19,403 nt of DNA from DASZHC01 sp035938215 (GTDB lineage Bacteria > Verrucomicrobiota > Verrucomicrobiia > Chthoniobacterales > JAFAMB01): positions 1 through 19,403 of the forward strand of contig DASZHC010000143.1 of assembly GCA_035938215.1 (NCBI GenBank), read 5' to 3'. The notes beneath the pieces were generated by a model. It was not told the origin of the DNA, searched no databases, and saw nothing but the letters and a program-made list of their open reading frames with translations. Within the stretch, counting starts at the first letter, position 1. Every line of letters begins with the position of its first letter. The translations under genes were made by a program, and so were the position numbers. Shown here in pieces: positions 1 through 8,283 of this stretch.

Positions 1-109
1 ATACCCCGCGCTGGCAGGGTATTGACGTCTTTACTGGAGGACACGCTGCCTGCATTCACCGAGGCGAAAAAATTCGAAGTGACCTTGCGCGTACCTGAAG
101 TACCAAGCG

Positions 110-244
110 ATGCAGCACGCGAACCTGCTGATGTCTGTGAATCCAGAGGAACTCAAGGAGCGGATGCTGCAGCGTGCGGAGGGCAGCGGCCCGCGAGGCC
201 GACCGAGAAAGGTCCGCGAGCAAACAGCGGAGGGAAGCGACTAG
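110..244 (+). CDS. Possible small or fragmentary ORF with basic GRPRK motif
   Basis: I do not recognise this gene. A 44-residue frame runs from ATG at 110 to TAG at 242-244. Its tail contains an AT-hook-like GRPRK motif followed by charged residues, and the middle (PEELKERMLQRAE) reads as an amphipathic helix, so it resembles the end of a real protein more than random sequence. The frame is open upstream only to a TGA at 80-82. A different frame (22-110) also reads plausibly (FEVTLRVPEV), so a frameshifted gene crossing the window's left edge is possible. There is no convincing ribosome binding site. It lies just beyond the 3' end of the integrase gene and may be cargo of the same element. 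Confidence 0.25.
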   Translation: MQHANLLMSVNPEELKERMLQRAEGSGPRGRPRKVREQTAEGSD

Positions 245-329
245 TCCAACACGCCCACCAAGGAACGCGGTGGTAAAAGAGACAGGGCGGGACGACGTCC
301 ACTGGTGCTCTACCCATCCCTTCCCCGAC

Positions 330-1406
330 TCACGTTAGCCTGTTGATGTTACCCGCCGAAGGAGCCAAATGGCCATAGGATCTCTCGACCACGGGGATTC
401 CGTCTCCCAACCACTTGGCGACGATGTAGATACTCTCGCCGGCGGAGACAAGGTTGGAAGCAAAGCTTCTCCTCATGTCGTGAATGGTGCACTTGACGCC
501 ACATCTCCGCATGTGGCTGGCGAACAGCGCATCAAAATCGTATCGGTATCGCCAGACTCCCTGCGTCTTTTCTGGGCGGATGGCATAAGAACCCGGCTGC
601 TTATCAGCCAGAAAGGTTTGGAGGAAGTCCTTAAATTCTTTGGCTAGTGGGATGCTCCTGTTCTCCCTGTCCTTCAACACAAACCCCGTTTCAACCTCAT
701 TCTGAACATGCACGATCCCAGCTTCCAAATCGAACCAGCCGACCCTGGTGTTGGAAATTTCGTTGCGCCTGAGCCCTGCATGAAATCCACAATGGAGAAT
801 GAACGTCAGCTCATCATCGTGGCTCTCGCCAATGACCCGCTTGACTACATCTTTCTTGAGCCAGTTCTTGCGGCCGACGGCCCCTGGTTCTGGAATCTCA
901 AAATCTGAGAGGATATCAGCCCGAACCAGCTTGCGGTTTACGAGGTATGCCAGGAACGTCTTGAGAGCCCTGGCCTGCGTGTGGAGGGTGTCTCGGCTAA
1001 GCCCAGCCCTTTTCCGGCAGGATAACCAGTCCTCAATGTTCCCTCGCCTGATTTGACCGATGTCCTCTATTTCCTGGTCCACCAGGAACTTGTGGAGAAT
1101 GTAGCTACGTACCTTCGCCGTCTCCCGGCGGAGGGGCTTCTTGGCTCGAGCTTGCGCGACCTTGACGTAGTCCTCTACCAATTTTCTTGCAGATGTTCTT
1201 GTTGGCTCCGCTCTCTCCCACCGGGAGTACCACGCGCCGGCCTGGATTTGTTTGACTTTTGTGAAGGCTTCCGCAAGGTCATCTGTCTGGAGGGAAACAG
1301 CTTTCCGCTTTCCATTTTCAGTCCAGCGATACCAGTAGAAGCTTGAATTTGCATATTTGTAGAGTCCTCGGATTTTCATTAGGGTAGTGGTCAGCCAAAA
1401 TGGCAT
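330..1406 (-). CDS. Tyrosine recombinase / phage-type integrase
   Basis: A 358-residue site-specific recombinase that would integrate or excise a mobile element by strand exchange through a phosphotyrosine link. An N-terminal SAM-like core-binding region (about residues 70-165) precedes the catalytic domain (about 180-350). Visible catalytic residues are R213 (HAGLRRNE), K245 (VLKDREN), H309 and R312 (HDMRR) and nucleophile Y344 (ERSYGHL). The position normally holding the second His or Trp (LGH in most relatives) is D335 here (KWLGDG). Length is normal for the family. An internal Met at residue 10 (1379) could be the true start; GGAG directly abuts the first ATG. It lies 160 bp from the 3' end of tRNA-Val, the usual arrangement for an element integrated at a tRNA, so the element would extend leftwards out of the window. 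Confidence 0.9.
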   Translation of the reverse strand: MPFWLTTTLMKIRGLYKYANSSFYWYRWTENGKRKAVSLQTDDLAEAFTKVKQIQAGAWYSRWERAEPTRTSARKLVEDYVKVAQARAKKPLRRETAKVRSYILHKFLVDQEIEDIGQIRRGNIEDWLSCRKRAGLSRDTLHTQARALKTFLAYLVNRKLVRADILSDFEIPEPGAVGRKNWLKKDVVKRVIGESHDDELTFILHCGFHAGLRRNEISNTRVGWFDLEAGIVHVQNEVETGFVLKDRENRSIPLAKEFKDFLQTFLADKQPGSYAIRPEKTQGVWRYRYDFDALFASHMRRCGVKCTIHDMRRSFASNLVSAGESIYIVAKWLGDGIPVVERSYGHLAPSAGNINRLT

Positions 1407-1568
1407 CTCCAGTCTGCCTTTTCAACTCCTATACGCACCTATGGAACACAAAACTGAGTCGCCAAGCCCTATGCACATAAGGCCATTTACTACTTGACTC
1501 CGCCCGGTAGCTGGTTCTTAACCCTTGAGAATCAATAGGTTAGGGTTGCGTTGGCGGGTCTGAGGGAG
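1407..1568. other. Spacer between integrase and tRNA, possible attachment-site side
   Basis: No gene is visible between the integrase start and the tRNA CCA end. If the tRNA 3' end is the integration site, one attachment junction falls at or near 1569-1600. I could not find a second copy of the tRNA 3' sequence in this window, so the far junction must be outside it, or the element is only a remnant. Confidence 0.3.
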
Positions 1569-1643
<75 letters not shown>

Positions 1644-1863
1644 TTCGGATACTAAGAGGAAGTTATTTAAGTCCAAAGGAAACGGGCTGCAACCCTGTTT
1701 TTCGCGATCGGCCACTGGAATCGAGTGGGACTGCTTAGCCGTAAAAGCTGCTTCGCCGGATTAGAGTTGCGGTGGCATTTTCATCGTAGCATTTTTTTAA
1801 GCGTGGATTTCGATCCGATTCACCATTCATCCATGCTAAATCAAGCTTAGCAAAGGTACGATT

Positions 1864-2660
1864 ATGATGAGCAAGATGATGATGGGAGCCGTGCTACCCG
1901 GAAACAGCACCGTAGAGCTTAGAGAGTTCCCCGTTCCCGAGCCCGGGCCTGGTCAAGTCTTAATCAAAACGAAATCTTCCACGATTTGCGGGAGCGATAT
2001 CCGAGCGATCTACCGTGAGCACGTCGGGAAGGGGCCCGAAGGGTATCAAAACAAAATCGCAGGGCATGAACCGTGTGGGCAAATTGTGGAAGAAGGACTT
2101 GGCCTGAGGCGGTTCAAAAAGGGAGATCGTGTCATAGTTTACCATATTTCCGGGTGTGGCGTGTGCTACGACGTCGCCGTGGCTACATGATAAGCTGTAC
2201 GAGTCCGCTTCGGGCGGCCTACGGCTGGCAGAGGGACGGGGGCATGGCGCCCCTATATCTTGGCCGAAGAAAAGGATCTTGTGGCGCTGCCTGACGAGCT
2301 TTCCTATACCGATGGTGGGACTCGCGGCGCTCATGCTTGCGAAGGCGATGGGTGCTGACAAGCTCATTGGAGTCGATGTCGTTGACGAACGCTTAGAGGT
2401 TGCCCAGAGGCTCGGTCTGGCGGATCACGTGCTCAAAGCGGGACCCAAAACGTCGAGGAGATTCGAAGCCTGACAAATGGGCATGGTGTAGAAAGAGCGA
2501 TCGACGCCAGCGGCAGCGACAAGGGCCGCCTCACTGCGATTCAAGCTGCACGCAAATGGAGCCGGATCGCCCTTGTCGGTGAAGGTGGGACACTGGGCCT
2601 GAGTCCGAGTCCCGACATGATTCATGACCAGAAGCTGTCGGGACTTGGCTCGAATCGCGG
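1864..2660 (+). pseudogene. Broken zinc-dependent alcohol/polyol dehydrogenase (MDR family)
   Basis: The remains of a medium-chain dehydrogenase of the sorbitol/threonine dehydrogenase type. The first 100 residues are intact: a GroES-like start, catalytic-zinc Cys42 (STICGSD) and GHE at 67-69. The frame breaks inside the structural-zinc lobe (GCGVCYD, about 2170), moves to another frame reading RRRGYMISCTS (to about 2250), then returns to the original frame for an ILAEEKDLVALPDELSYTDG stretch. At about 2310 it jumps to a third frame reading GLAALMLAKAMGADKLIGVD. Roughly 30 residues containing the first part of the Rossmann glycine motif are missing at that junction. Another shift near 2449 gives NVEEIRSLTNGHGVERAIDA, after which similarity fades near DMIHDQK. 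With at least three frameshifts and a deletion it cannot make an active enzyme. Confidence 0.85.
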
Positions 2661-2798
2661 TTTACGAATCGCCCGATCGTGCGAGTTCCGTCCGCGTCGA
2701 TCCGCGCCACGAGCACGAAGGACGAGCACGATTTTGAAGATTTCGCGCCCAAGTCAACGGAACAACGAGAAAACAAAATCCCCATCAGAATTAATTAG
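2643..2798 (+). other. Coding-like tail of unknown origin after the dehydrogenase remnant
   Basis: A frame with no good start reads through a segment ending in DEHDFEDFAPKSTEQRENK and stops at TAG 2796-2798. It is acidic then basic and looks like the C-terminus of a lost gene, but I cannot name a family. It may be what remains of a second gene joined to the dehydrogenase pseudogene by deletion. No function is assigned. Confidence 0.2.
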
Positions 2799-2881
2799 AG
2801 CCTGCCCCGTATATTGTGTACATAGGTCAGAACGGCCACAATATGATGTATTTTGCAGGCGAATTTTCTGGATTTTTCCGA

Positions 2882-2898
2882 AAGCGATCGCTTATAAA
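2882..2898. promoter_or_regulatory. 12-bp palindrome and TATAAA immediately before the helicase start
   Basis: AAGCGATCGCTT (2882-2893) is a perfect palindrome followed at once by ATAAAG, with the helicase ATG only 9-13 bases further on. If this AT-rich hexamer is a -10 element the transcript would be nearly leaderless; otherwise the start codon lies further downstream. There is no Shine-Dalgarno sequence before 2907. Function is inferred only from position. Confidence 0.25.
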
Positions 2899-2906
2899 GA
2901 TTTCCC

Positions 2907-5900
2907 ATGCATTGCGCGGAAGTTTTGATCGATTCCGAAATCGTTGAGACAGCTTTAAGCAGGTTCGGCTTGACTGTGGTAAACGGGGGTAGACGACTTT
3001 TTGAAGAGAACCGCGTGCGATCGCTGAAAGAGACCGGCCATCCAAATACCCTTGAAGCCGAAGTAAAGGAGAATGGAAAACTGCATGGCGTCACTCTCTC
3101 CTACGGCGGATCCTCATGGAACCTTCTTTGCACTTGCCGCGTGGGAACGGAGTGCAAGCACGTTTATGCCGCGCTGCTCTCCCTGTCGAAACGGTTCCGA
3201 AAAAAGGCTGTCGTATCGGAGAGAGATGCGCAAACACCCGGACAAAGGGATGACTATTTCGCGCTGGTGCAAAATCCCGGGACGCTGACGGAAAAGGAAA
3301 CCGATTGGGTTGAACGTCTGGAAGCACTCTACCAGACCCAGGTGGAGGGTAGTCAGATCAATGGGCGGATTTTGAAAGGCCTGTTCCCGAAATGGCCGGA
3401 AGATGAGTACTGGTCCGAAATAAAGATCGCGCCACGCATCGAACTGTCGCGCGTGCGATTTTGGCATTTCGTGATTGCGAACCTGCGGCAGAGAGGATTG
3501 CAAATTCCCCCGTTTTTCGGCGACTGGAGCGATACGAGCGATTCGGAACGCCTAATCGACGAGTGGAGAAACGAGCAGGCAACGCTCGACTGGAGGAAAA
3601 GGTACGAACGCGACGACGAACCGGCAGGCTACGAACAATTTCCATCCGATTTTCGGTGGGTAATCGACGGGCAGGACCTTCGCCTCGAGGTCAACAGTCA
3701 AAACAACTCGAAATATCTGCCCATCCGCTCTGCCGAACTTCAACGGTTGGGAGCAGATTGGCGTACGGGCCGGGTGCACATTCCCAATGAAAGATTGCCT
3801 TTGTTGCTGCAGCATTTTCTTGCTGATGGGTTTCAGCCACCCGCTCGCTTGGCCATCGGCATGGGATTGGCGGCCCGGCTGAACGGGTTGTTCCGGTTGA
3901 GGGATGTCAGGTGCCGGACGATAGGACAAAAAGGACAAACCCTGGATCTGGTGCCTGCAACATGGGAAATGATTGAAACATCCCCTGGCTTGTACAGGTT
4001 CCAGCTGGTTCAAAACGGCCAAGTCCCGGACTCGAATCTTCTGATGTTGCCGGGTCCGACGACGCTCTATCTCTTTGGATCGACTCTCCTTGAGGCGGGC
4101 CCGCCGCCGTTCCCCGTGGATTCACTCTGGTGTCCGCCGGTCGTTGATATTCCCAGGGCGGCTGTCGAATCGGTCCCGGGGATCCGGCATGTCCTCAACG
4201 GTGTCTCCGTGCTTCCCGGATCCTTGGCGATGCGCGTTTCGCGAGTTCAGCCCAAGCGCGAGCTGCAAGTTCTGCTGCACCAGGGGGATAACTCCATTGC
4301 GCTTTTGCCCAGGCTGATCGATCCGCGCAACGGACAGGAAATCCCAGCGGTCGAGGCAACCGGTTGGCGTGTGCCGGGCAAACATGTGGTTTGCGAAGGG
4401 GACGCCTTTGTCGCCTATGAACTTCCTGACGGAACGAGTTTCGAACAACTGATCGCCGGATTGCCCTCGGAGTACGACGCGCTTTCGAAGCAGTGGCGCA
4501 TCAAGAAGAATCGATCGCTCGAGCGCGTCGCAAAATGGGCGCAATCGCTGCCGGGCGATATCGAATTGCAAACGCCGAAAGCTTTGCGCGGGCTGACCGA
4601 GAAACCGCTTGAGATCGATCTGTCGGTTGATTGGGCCGATGCGGGTAACGATTGGTTTGACCTGCGATTTTCCCGGCCGGAAGCCGATCTGATCTTGTCT
4701 CCTGAAGAACTGCAGCTATTGCTCGCCGCCCGCGGCGATTCGGTTCAGGTTCCCTCGCGAGCTTACCGAAGTTTTCGTATTGGACGATCAGACAGACTTC
4801 TCGCTGCCCTGAATGAACTTGGGATATCCGCTCAAGAGCTTGCCGCTGGTCCGCAACGTCTTCACATCATGCATTTACGAAGCCTGCTCGAAGCCGGTGT
4901 GGCTCCGAAGGAACTGGATCAGCAGCTGGAGACCCGGCTGGCCGAAATCCAACTGAACGTCACTCCCGGTGTTCCCGGCACGATTCAAGCCACCCTCCGG
5001 CCTTATCAGGTCGCGGGCTTCCACTTTCTGGCTTATCTCAGCTCGAATCAGTTTGGCGGTATTCTGGCGGATGACATGGGACTGGGAAAAACGCTTCAAA
5101 CGCTGACCTGGATTGCGTGGCTGCAAAAGACGTATCCCCCGACGGGGCCCAGCCTTATTGTCGGGCCAAAATCTGTGGTCGAAACCTGGACCCAGGAAGC
5201 AGCTCAGTATTTCCCGTCGCTCCGGATCGCCGTCTTAAGGAAGCCGGATCTGGGTACAGAATCTTTGGCGCCCGGCCAGGTGCTGATCCTGAACTACACC
5301 CAGCTTCGGCTTCTTAGGGACGACCTGAAAAATATTCTCTGGGACGCCGTCGTGTTTGATGAAGGTCAGAACCTCAAAAACACCACCTCGCAGACCACCA
5401 AGTCGGCCCGCGAGTTGAACGCGAACTACAAAATCCTCCTCACCGGCACACCCATTGAGAACAAACTCCTCGATCTTTGGAGCCTGATGCATTGCGTAAT
5501 GCCCGGCGCGCTGGGTACCCAGAGTTCATTCAAACGGGATTTTAACGACTCGTGCGATGCGGAGTCCAGAGCGCGTCTGGCTCGGAGAATCCGTCCCTTT
5601 CTTCTGCGTCGAACAAAAGAGGAAGTTGCCAGGGAACTTCCTCCCAAGATTGAGGAAGATATTCGGGTTTCGATGGATCACGAGCAGGAAGACCTTTATC
5701 AAGCGGAACTAAAGGTTGCCCGTCAACATCTTCTTAATATCTCGCAAGATGGTCAACTGGACAAGGAACGGTTCAATCTGTTGGCGGCCCTGTTACGCCT
5801 CCGCCAGATCTGTTGTCATCCGGCGCTCGCTGGATTGAAGAGCAGTACGGCAACCGGAGCGAAGCTCGAAGCGCTGCTGGATCTTCTCGAGCCGTTGGTC

Positions 5901-6359
5901 GAGGAGGGGAACAAGATCCTGGTATTCAGCCAATTTGTTGAAATGTTGAATCTGATCGAGGACCGGATCAAAAGACTGGCTTGCCCGATCTTCAAACTCA
6001 CGGGACAGACGGAGAATCGCGGGGAGCTGATCAAAAATTTCCAACGTCAGGAAGGTGCGTCGATATTCCTGATTTCGCTCAAGGCGGGCGGCACAGGACT
6101 GAATCTGGCGACCGCGTCCTACGTGATTCTGTTTGATCCCTGGTGGAACCCGGCTGTCGAGAATCAGGCGGTGGATCGTGTTCATCGCATCGGCCAGACC
6201 AGGACCGTTTTCGCGTATCGCCTGCTGATCCGTGATTCGATCGAAGACAAGATCCGGCAACTGCAGGCCCGAAAATCGGATCTAGCCAAGGAAGTCCTGG
6301 GCGAAAAGGGCTTTGACCGTAGGCTGACATTGGAAGATTTTCGGTATCTGCTAGGGTGA
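2907..6359 (+). CDS. SNF2-family DEAD/DEAH-like helicase with N-terminal SWIM zinc finger
   Basis: An 1150-residue DNA-dependent ATPase of the bacterial SNF2/HepA type, expected to remodel protein-DNA complexes or translocate on DNA. A SWIM zinc finger (CxCx5CxH: C75, C77, C83, H85) sits near the N-terminus. Residues about 100-690 are a long region without motifs I can name. The two-lobe ATPase occupies about 695-1150: motif I DDMGLGKT (about 721), motif II DEGQ (about 817, where DEAQ/DEAH is usual), motif III LLTGTPIEN, and C-terminal lobe ILVFSQF, KAGGTGLNL and a motif VI segment DRVHRIGQ. The overall architecture matches the common SWIM-SNF2 family. It ends 19 bp from the convergent MoaD-like gene. 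The start is uncertain because no ribosome binding site is evident; no frame disruption is seen. Confidence 0.95.
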   Translation: MHCAEVLIDSEIVETALSRFGLTVVNGGRRLFEENRVRSLKETGHPNTLEAEVKENGKLHGVTLSYGGSSWNLLCTCRVGTECKHVYAALLSLSKRFRKKAVVSERDAQTPGQRDDYFALVQNPGTLTEKETDWVERLEALYQTQVEGSQINGRILKGLFPKWPEDEYWSEIKIAPRIELSRVRFWHFVIANLRQRGLQIPPFFGDWSDTSDSERLIDEWRNEQATLDWRKRYERDDEPAGYEQFPSDFRWVIDGQDLRLEVNSQNNSKYLPIRSAELQRLGADWRTGRVHIPNERLPLLLQHFLADGFQPPARLAIGMGLAARLNGLFRLRDVRCRTIGQKGQTLDLVPATWEMIETSPGLYRFQLVQNGQVPDSNLLMLPGPTTLYLFGSTLLEAGPPPFPVDSLWCPPVVDIPRAAVESVPGIRHVLNGVSVLPGSLAMRVSRVQPKRELQVLLHQGDNSIALLPRLIDPRNGQEIPAVEATGWRVPGKHVVCEGDAFVAYELPDGTSFEQLIAGLPSEYDALSKQWRIKKNRSLERVAKWAQSLPGDIELQTPKALRGLTEKPLEIDLSVDWADAGNDWFDLRFSRPEADLILSPEELQLLLAARGDSVQVPSRAYRSFRIGRSDRLLAALNELGISAQELAAGPQRLHIMHLRSLLEAGVAPKELDQQLETRLAEIQLNVTPGVPGTIQATLRPYQVAGFHFLAYLSSNQFGGILADDMGLGKTLQTLTWIAWLQKTYPPTGPSLIVGPKSVVETWTQEAAQYFPSLRIAVLRKPDLGTESLAPGQVLILNYTQLRLLRDDLKNILWDAVVFDEGQNLKNTTSQTTKSARELNANYKILLTGTPIENKLLDLWSLMHCVMPGALGTQSSFKRDFNDSCDAESRARLARRIRPFLLRRTKEEVARELPPKIEEDIRVSMDHEQEDLYQAELKVARQHLLNISQDGQLDKERFNLLAALLRLRQICCHPALAGLKSSTATGAKLEALLDLLEPLVEEGNKILVFSQFVEMLNLIEDRIKRLACPIFKLTGQTENRGELIKNFQRQEGASIFLISLKAGGTGLNLATASYVILFDPWWNPAVENQAVDRVHRIGQTRTVFAYRLLIRDSIEDKIRQLQARKSDLAKEVLGEKGFDRRLTLEDFRYLLG

Positions 6360-6378
6360 GTGAGGTGAAACGAAGAAG

Positions 6379-6675
6379 TCAGCCTCCGGCCATCGCGCCA
6401 ACAATTAGAAATGGCTCCTCGCCGCTGACTACTTCGGCGGGCAATCGGGTCTGAGGCGGCTCGAGGGACAAGTCTTCCTTGCATGCGTAAAATCGCACGA
6501 ACGGCCTTCGAAGCAAAGTAGCGTGGTCCCGAATCGCCCCGCGCAACACCGGATAGCGCGCTTCGAGAGCGTCCAGGACCGAACCCAGCGTTGCGGGTCC
6601 TTCAATTTCAAGCTGCACATCGCCATCCACACGCGCCAGCGTGCGTAGGTGAAACGGGAGCACGACTCGTATCAT
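6379..6675 (-). CDS. MoaD/ThiS-like ubiquitin-fold small protein ending in GG
   Basis: A 98-residue protein of the MoaD/ThiS beta-grasp family. Such proteins carry sulfur as a C-terminal thiocarboxylate for molybdopterin, thiamine or other cofactor synthesis, or act as protein modifiers. The fold signature is visible: MIRVVLPFHLRTLA at the start, a TLGSVLDALEARYP helix, PFVRFYACKEDL, and a terminal PFLIVGAMAGG with the required Gly-Gly. The start at 6675 is favoured because its ATG overlaps the propeller gene's stop (ATGA, 6672-6675), implying translational coupling; the longer in-frame extension lies inside the propeller gene. No MoaE, MoaB/ThiF adenylyltransferase or other cofactor gene is nearby, so the partner is unknown. 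Confidence 0.9.
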   Translation of the reverse strand: MIRVVLPFHLRTLARVDGDVQLEIEGPATLGSVLDALEARYPVLRGAIRDHATLLRRPFVRFYACKEDLSLEPPQTRLPAEVVSGEEPFLIVGAMAGG

Positions 6676-7787
6676 GGCAAACTCTGAACCTCGACCGAGA
6701 AAACTGCCGGGAGATCGCGCACGATAGGGTTCCACGTTTCGCCGCTTTCGGGGGACATGTAGACCTGCCCGCCGGTGGTTCCGAAATACACGCCACACGG
6801 CTCCAGCGAGTCAACGGCCATCGCGTCGCGCAGCACGTTGACGTAGCAGTCCTTCTGCGGCAGACCCCTTGTGAGCGCTTCCCATTCAGTTCCGCCCGTG
6901 CGACTGCGATATACGCGCAGCTTCCCGTCGGGCGGAAAATGTTCCGAATCGCTTTTAATCGGGACGACATAGATTGTGTCCGGCTCGTGCGCGTGAACCT
7001 CAATGGGGAAGCCAAAGTCTGACGGCAGGTTACCGCTAACTTCATTCCAGGACTCGCCGGCGTCATCGGTACGCATGACGTCCCAGTGCTTCTGCATGAA
7101 CAGGACGTCCGGACGGGACGGGTGCATAGCGATACGATGAACGCAGTGGCCGACTTCCGCATCCGGATCAGGTAACTCGTATGGTGATTTCAATCCACGG
7201 TTCGCTGGCTTCCACGTTTTCCCGGTGTCATCGGTGCGGAAGACGCCTGCTGCGGAGATGGCAATAAAAATTCGCTCGGGCCGTTTGGCATCGAGAATGA
7301 TCGTGTGGAGGCCCATGCCGCCGGCTCCGGGTTGCCAGAGGTGGCTCTTGGCGCTGCGCAATCCGGGAAGCTCCTGCCAGGAACGACCGCCGTCAACCGT
7401 TTTGAACAGAGCCGCGTCCTCCGCGCCCGCGTAAACGGTGTCCGGGTCGGTATACGAGGGTTCGAGATGCCAGATGCGTTTGAACTCCCAGGGGTGTTGC
7501 GTGCCGTCATACCACTGGTGAGTGCCGGGAACCCCGTCGTACTTGAACTCATTGCTGACGGCTTCCCAGGTTTTTCCGCCATCGTCAGAACGCTGGACCA
7601 CCTGCCCGAACCAGCCGCTCGTCTGCGACGCATAGAGGCGATCCGGGTGAGCGGCTGAGCCTTTCAAGTGATAAATCTCCCAACCCGCGAAGTGCGGTCC
7701 GCTGACTTCCCACTGTTCGCGCCGGCCATCGGCGGTCAGGATGAAGGCTCCTTTCTTTGTACCAACCAATACTCGTACGCGGCTCAT
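6672..7787 (-). CDS. Asp-box (BNR) repeat beta-propeller protein, sialidase/Vps10-like fold
   Basis: A 371-residue protein built from six Asp-box motifs of the form S/T-x-D-x-G-x-T-W, near residues 67-74, 130-137, 185-192, 240-247, 295-302 (degenerate) and 345-352 (for example RSDDGGKTW, RTDDTGKTW, MSPESGETW). Their 55-63-residue spacing fits one six-bladed propeller. Annotation pipelines often call such proteins exo-alpha-sialidase or glycosyl hydrolase, but I see no sialidase arginine triad or catalytic motif, so enzymatic activity is not supported. The N-terminus (MSRVRVLVGTKKGAF) is not a signal peptide, so a cytoplasmic location is likely. It overlaps the MoaD-like gene by four bases and follows the HxlR gene after 51 bp, so all three may be co-transcribed. 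Confidence 0.88.
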   Translation of the reverse strand: MSRVRVLVGTKKGAFILTADGRREQWEVSGPHFAGWEIYHLKGSAAHPDRLYASQTSGWFGQVVQRSDDGGKTWEAVSNEFKYDGVPGTHQWYDGTQHPWEFKRIWHLEPSYTDPDTVYAGAEDAALFKTVDGGRSWQELPGLRSAKSHLWQPGAGGMGLHTIILDAKRPERIFIAISAAGVFRTDDTGKTWKPANRGLKSPYELPDPDAEVGHCVHRIAMHPSRPDVLFMQKHWDVMRTDDAGESWNEVSGNLPSDFGFPIEVHAHEPDTIYVVPIKSDSEHFPPDGKLRVYRSRTGGTEWEALTRGLPQKDCYVNVLRDAMAVDSLEPCGVYFGTTGGQVYMSPESGETWNPIVRDLPAVFSVEVQSLP

Positions 7788-7795
7788 ATTCTTGT

Positions 7796-7818
7796 TCGTT
7801 CAATAATGCGACGAACGA
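7796..7818. promoter_or_regulatory. Small inverted repeat upstream of the propeller gene
   Basis: TCGTTC (7796-7801) and GAACGA (7813-7818) form a 6-bp inverted repeat with an 11-nt spacer, inside the 51-bp gap between the HxlR stop and the propeller start. It could be an operator or an RNA hairpin controlling the downstream pair. Only symmetry and position support this. Confidence 0.25.
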
Positions 7819-7838
7819 TCTGGGGTTTTCCAGGACAT

Positions 7839-8210
7839 TTATCTTGCGCCATGGTTTGAAAATTGCGCTGCATCAGCTTTCTGGCTACGGCTCATCCTCA
7901 AGCTGTTTTTCCGACGTTCGGAGCCCCATTCGCATAACGCAGCCAATACCGGCCTCAAACTCCTGCCGTGAGGAGTTAGCGAGTATTCAACCTTGGGCGG
8001 AACCTGTTGATAAACCTTTCTGTGAATGATCCCGTCGCGTTCCAATTCTCGCAACTGCTGGGTCAGCATCTTTTGTGTGGCGTCAGGCATGCACCTGCGC
8101 AGTTCGCCAAATCGCCTGGTTCCATCCGTGAGATACCAGATAATAACCGGCTTCCATTTGCCGCCGATAACATCGAGTGCGGCGCGAACCGAGCATTCGT
8201 CGGGATTCAT
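7839..8210 (-). CDS. HxlR-family winged-helix transcriptional regulator
   Basis: A 123-residue DNA-binding regulator of the HxlR/MarR-like winged-helix class. The family hallmark is clear: a Cys at residue 6, then ALDVIGGKWKPVIIWYL, the RRFGELRRCMP recognition region, KMLTQQLRELERDGIIHRKVY and the wing VEYSLTPHGRSL. Several members (for example HypR and related sensors) use the N-terminal Cys to sense electrophiles or oxidants, so a redox or aldehyde signal is possible but not shown. The C-terminal 20 residues are a polar tail. It is divergent from the NADP-binding oxidoreductase at 8284 and shares a 73-bp gap with an operator-like inverted repeat, suggesting that it represses or activates that gene as well as itself. 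Confidence 0.93.
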   Translation of the reverse strand: MNPDECSVRAALDVIGGKWKPVIIWYLTDGTRRFGELRRCMPDATQKMLTQQLRELERDGIIHRKVYQQVPPKVEYSLTPHGRSLRPVLAALCEWGSERRKNSLRMSRSQKADAAQFSNHGAR

Positions 8211-8225
8211 AGTTTCAAAAGTAAT

Positions 8226-8246
8226 ACTATGGCACGAAATAGTGCC
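8226..8246. promoter_or_regulatory. Nested inverted repeats, candidate HxlR operator
   Basis: Two overlapping dyads lie in the divergent gap: ACTAT (8226-8230) with ATAGT (8239-8243), and GGCAC (8231-8235) with GTGCC (8242-8246). HxlR proteins are dimers that bind short dyads between divergent genes, so this is the best operator candidate. Arms are only 5 bp, so chance symmetry cannot be excluded. Confidence 0.4.
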
Positions 8247-8283
8247 TAGTTGCCCTTTCCAGCGTACATCCTAATGTGAGAGC

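Noticed and set aside
22..276. 84-codon frame from an alternative start at the left edge
   Set aside because: Its second half is low-complexity Ala/Gly/Arg translation in the wrong frame relative to the more protein-like 110-244 reading. Only the first third looks coding, so I note it as a possible frameshift partner instead.
6676..6798. Longer version of the MoaD-like protein
   Set aside because: The extension lies inside the propeller coding region in another frame and does not resemble the family, while the ATG at 6675 gives a standard beta-grasp start and an ATGA overlap.
6672..7787. Calling the Asp-box protein a sialidase
   Set aside because: Asp boxes are structural and occur in many propellers. 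I see no catalytic Arg triad, Tyr/Glu pair or secretion signal, so enzyme activity is unsupported.
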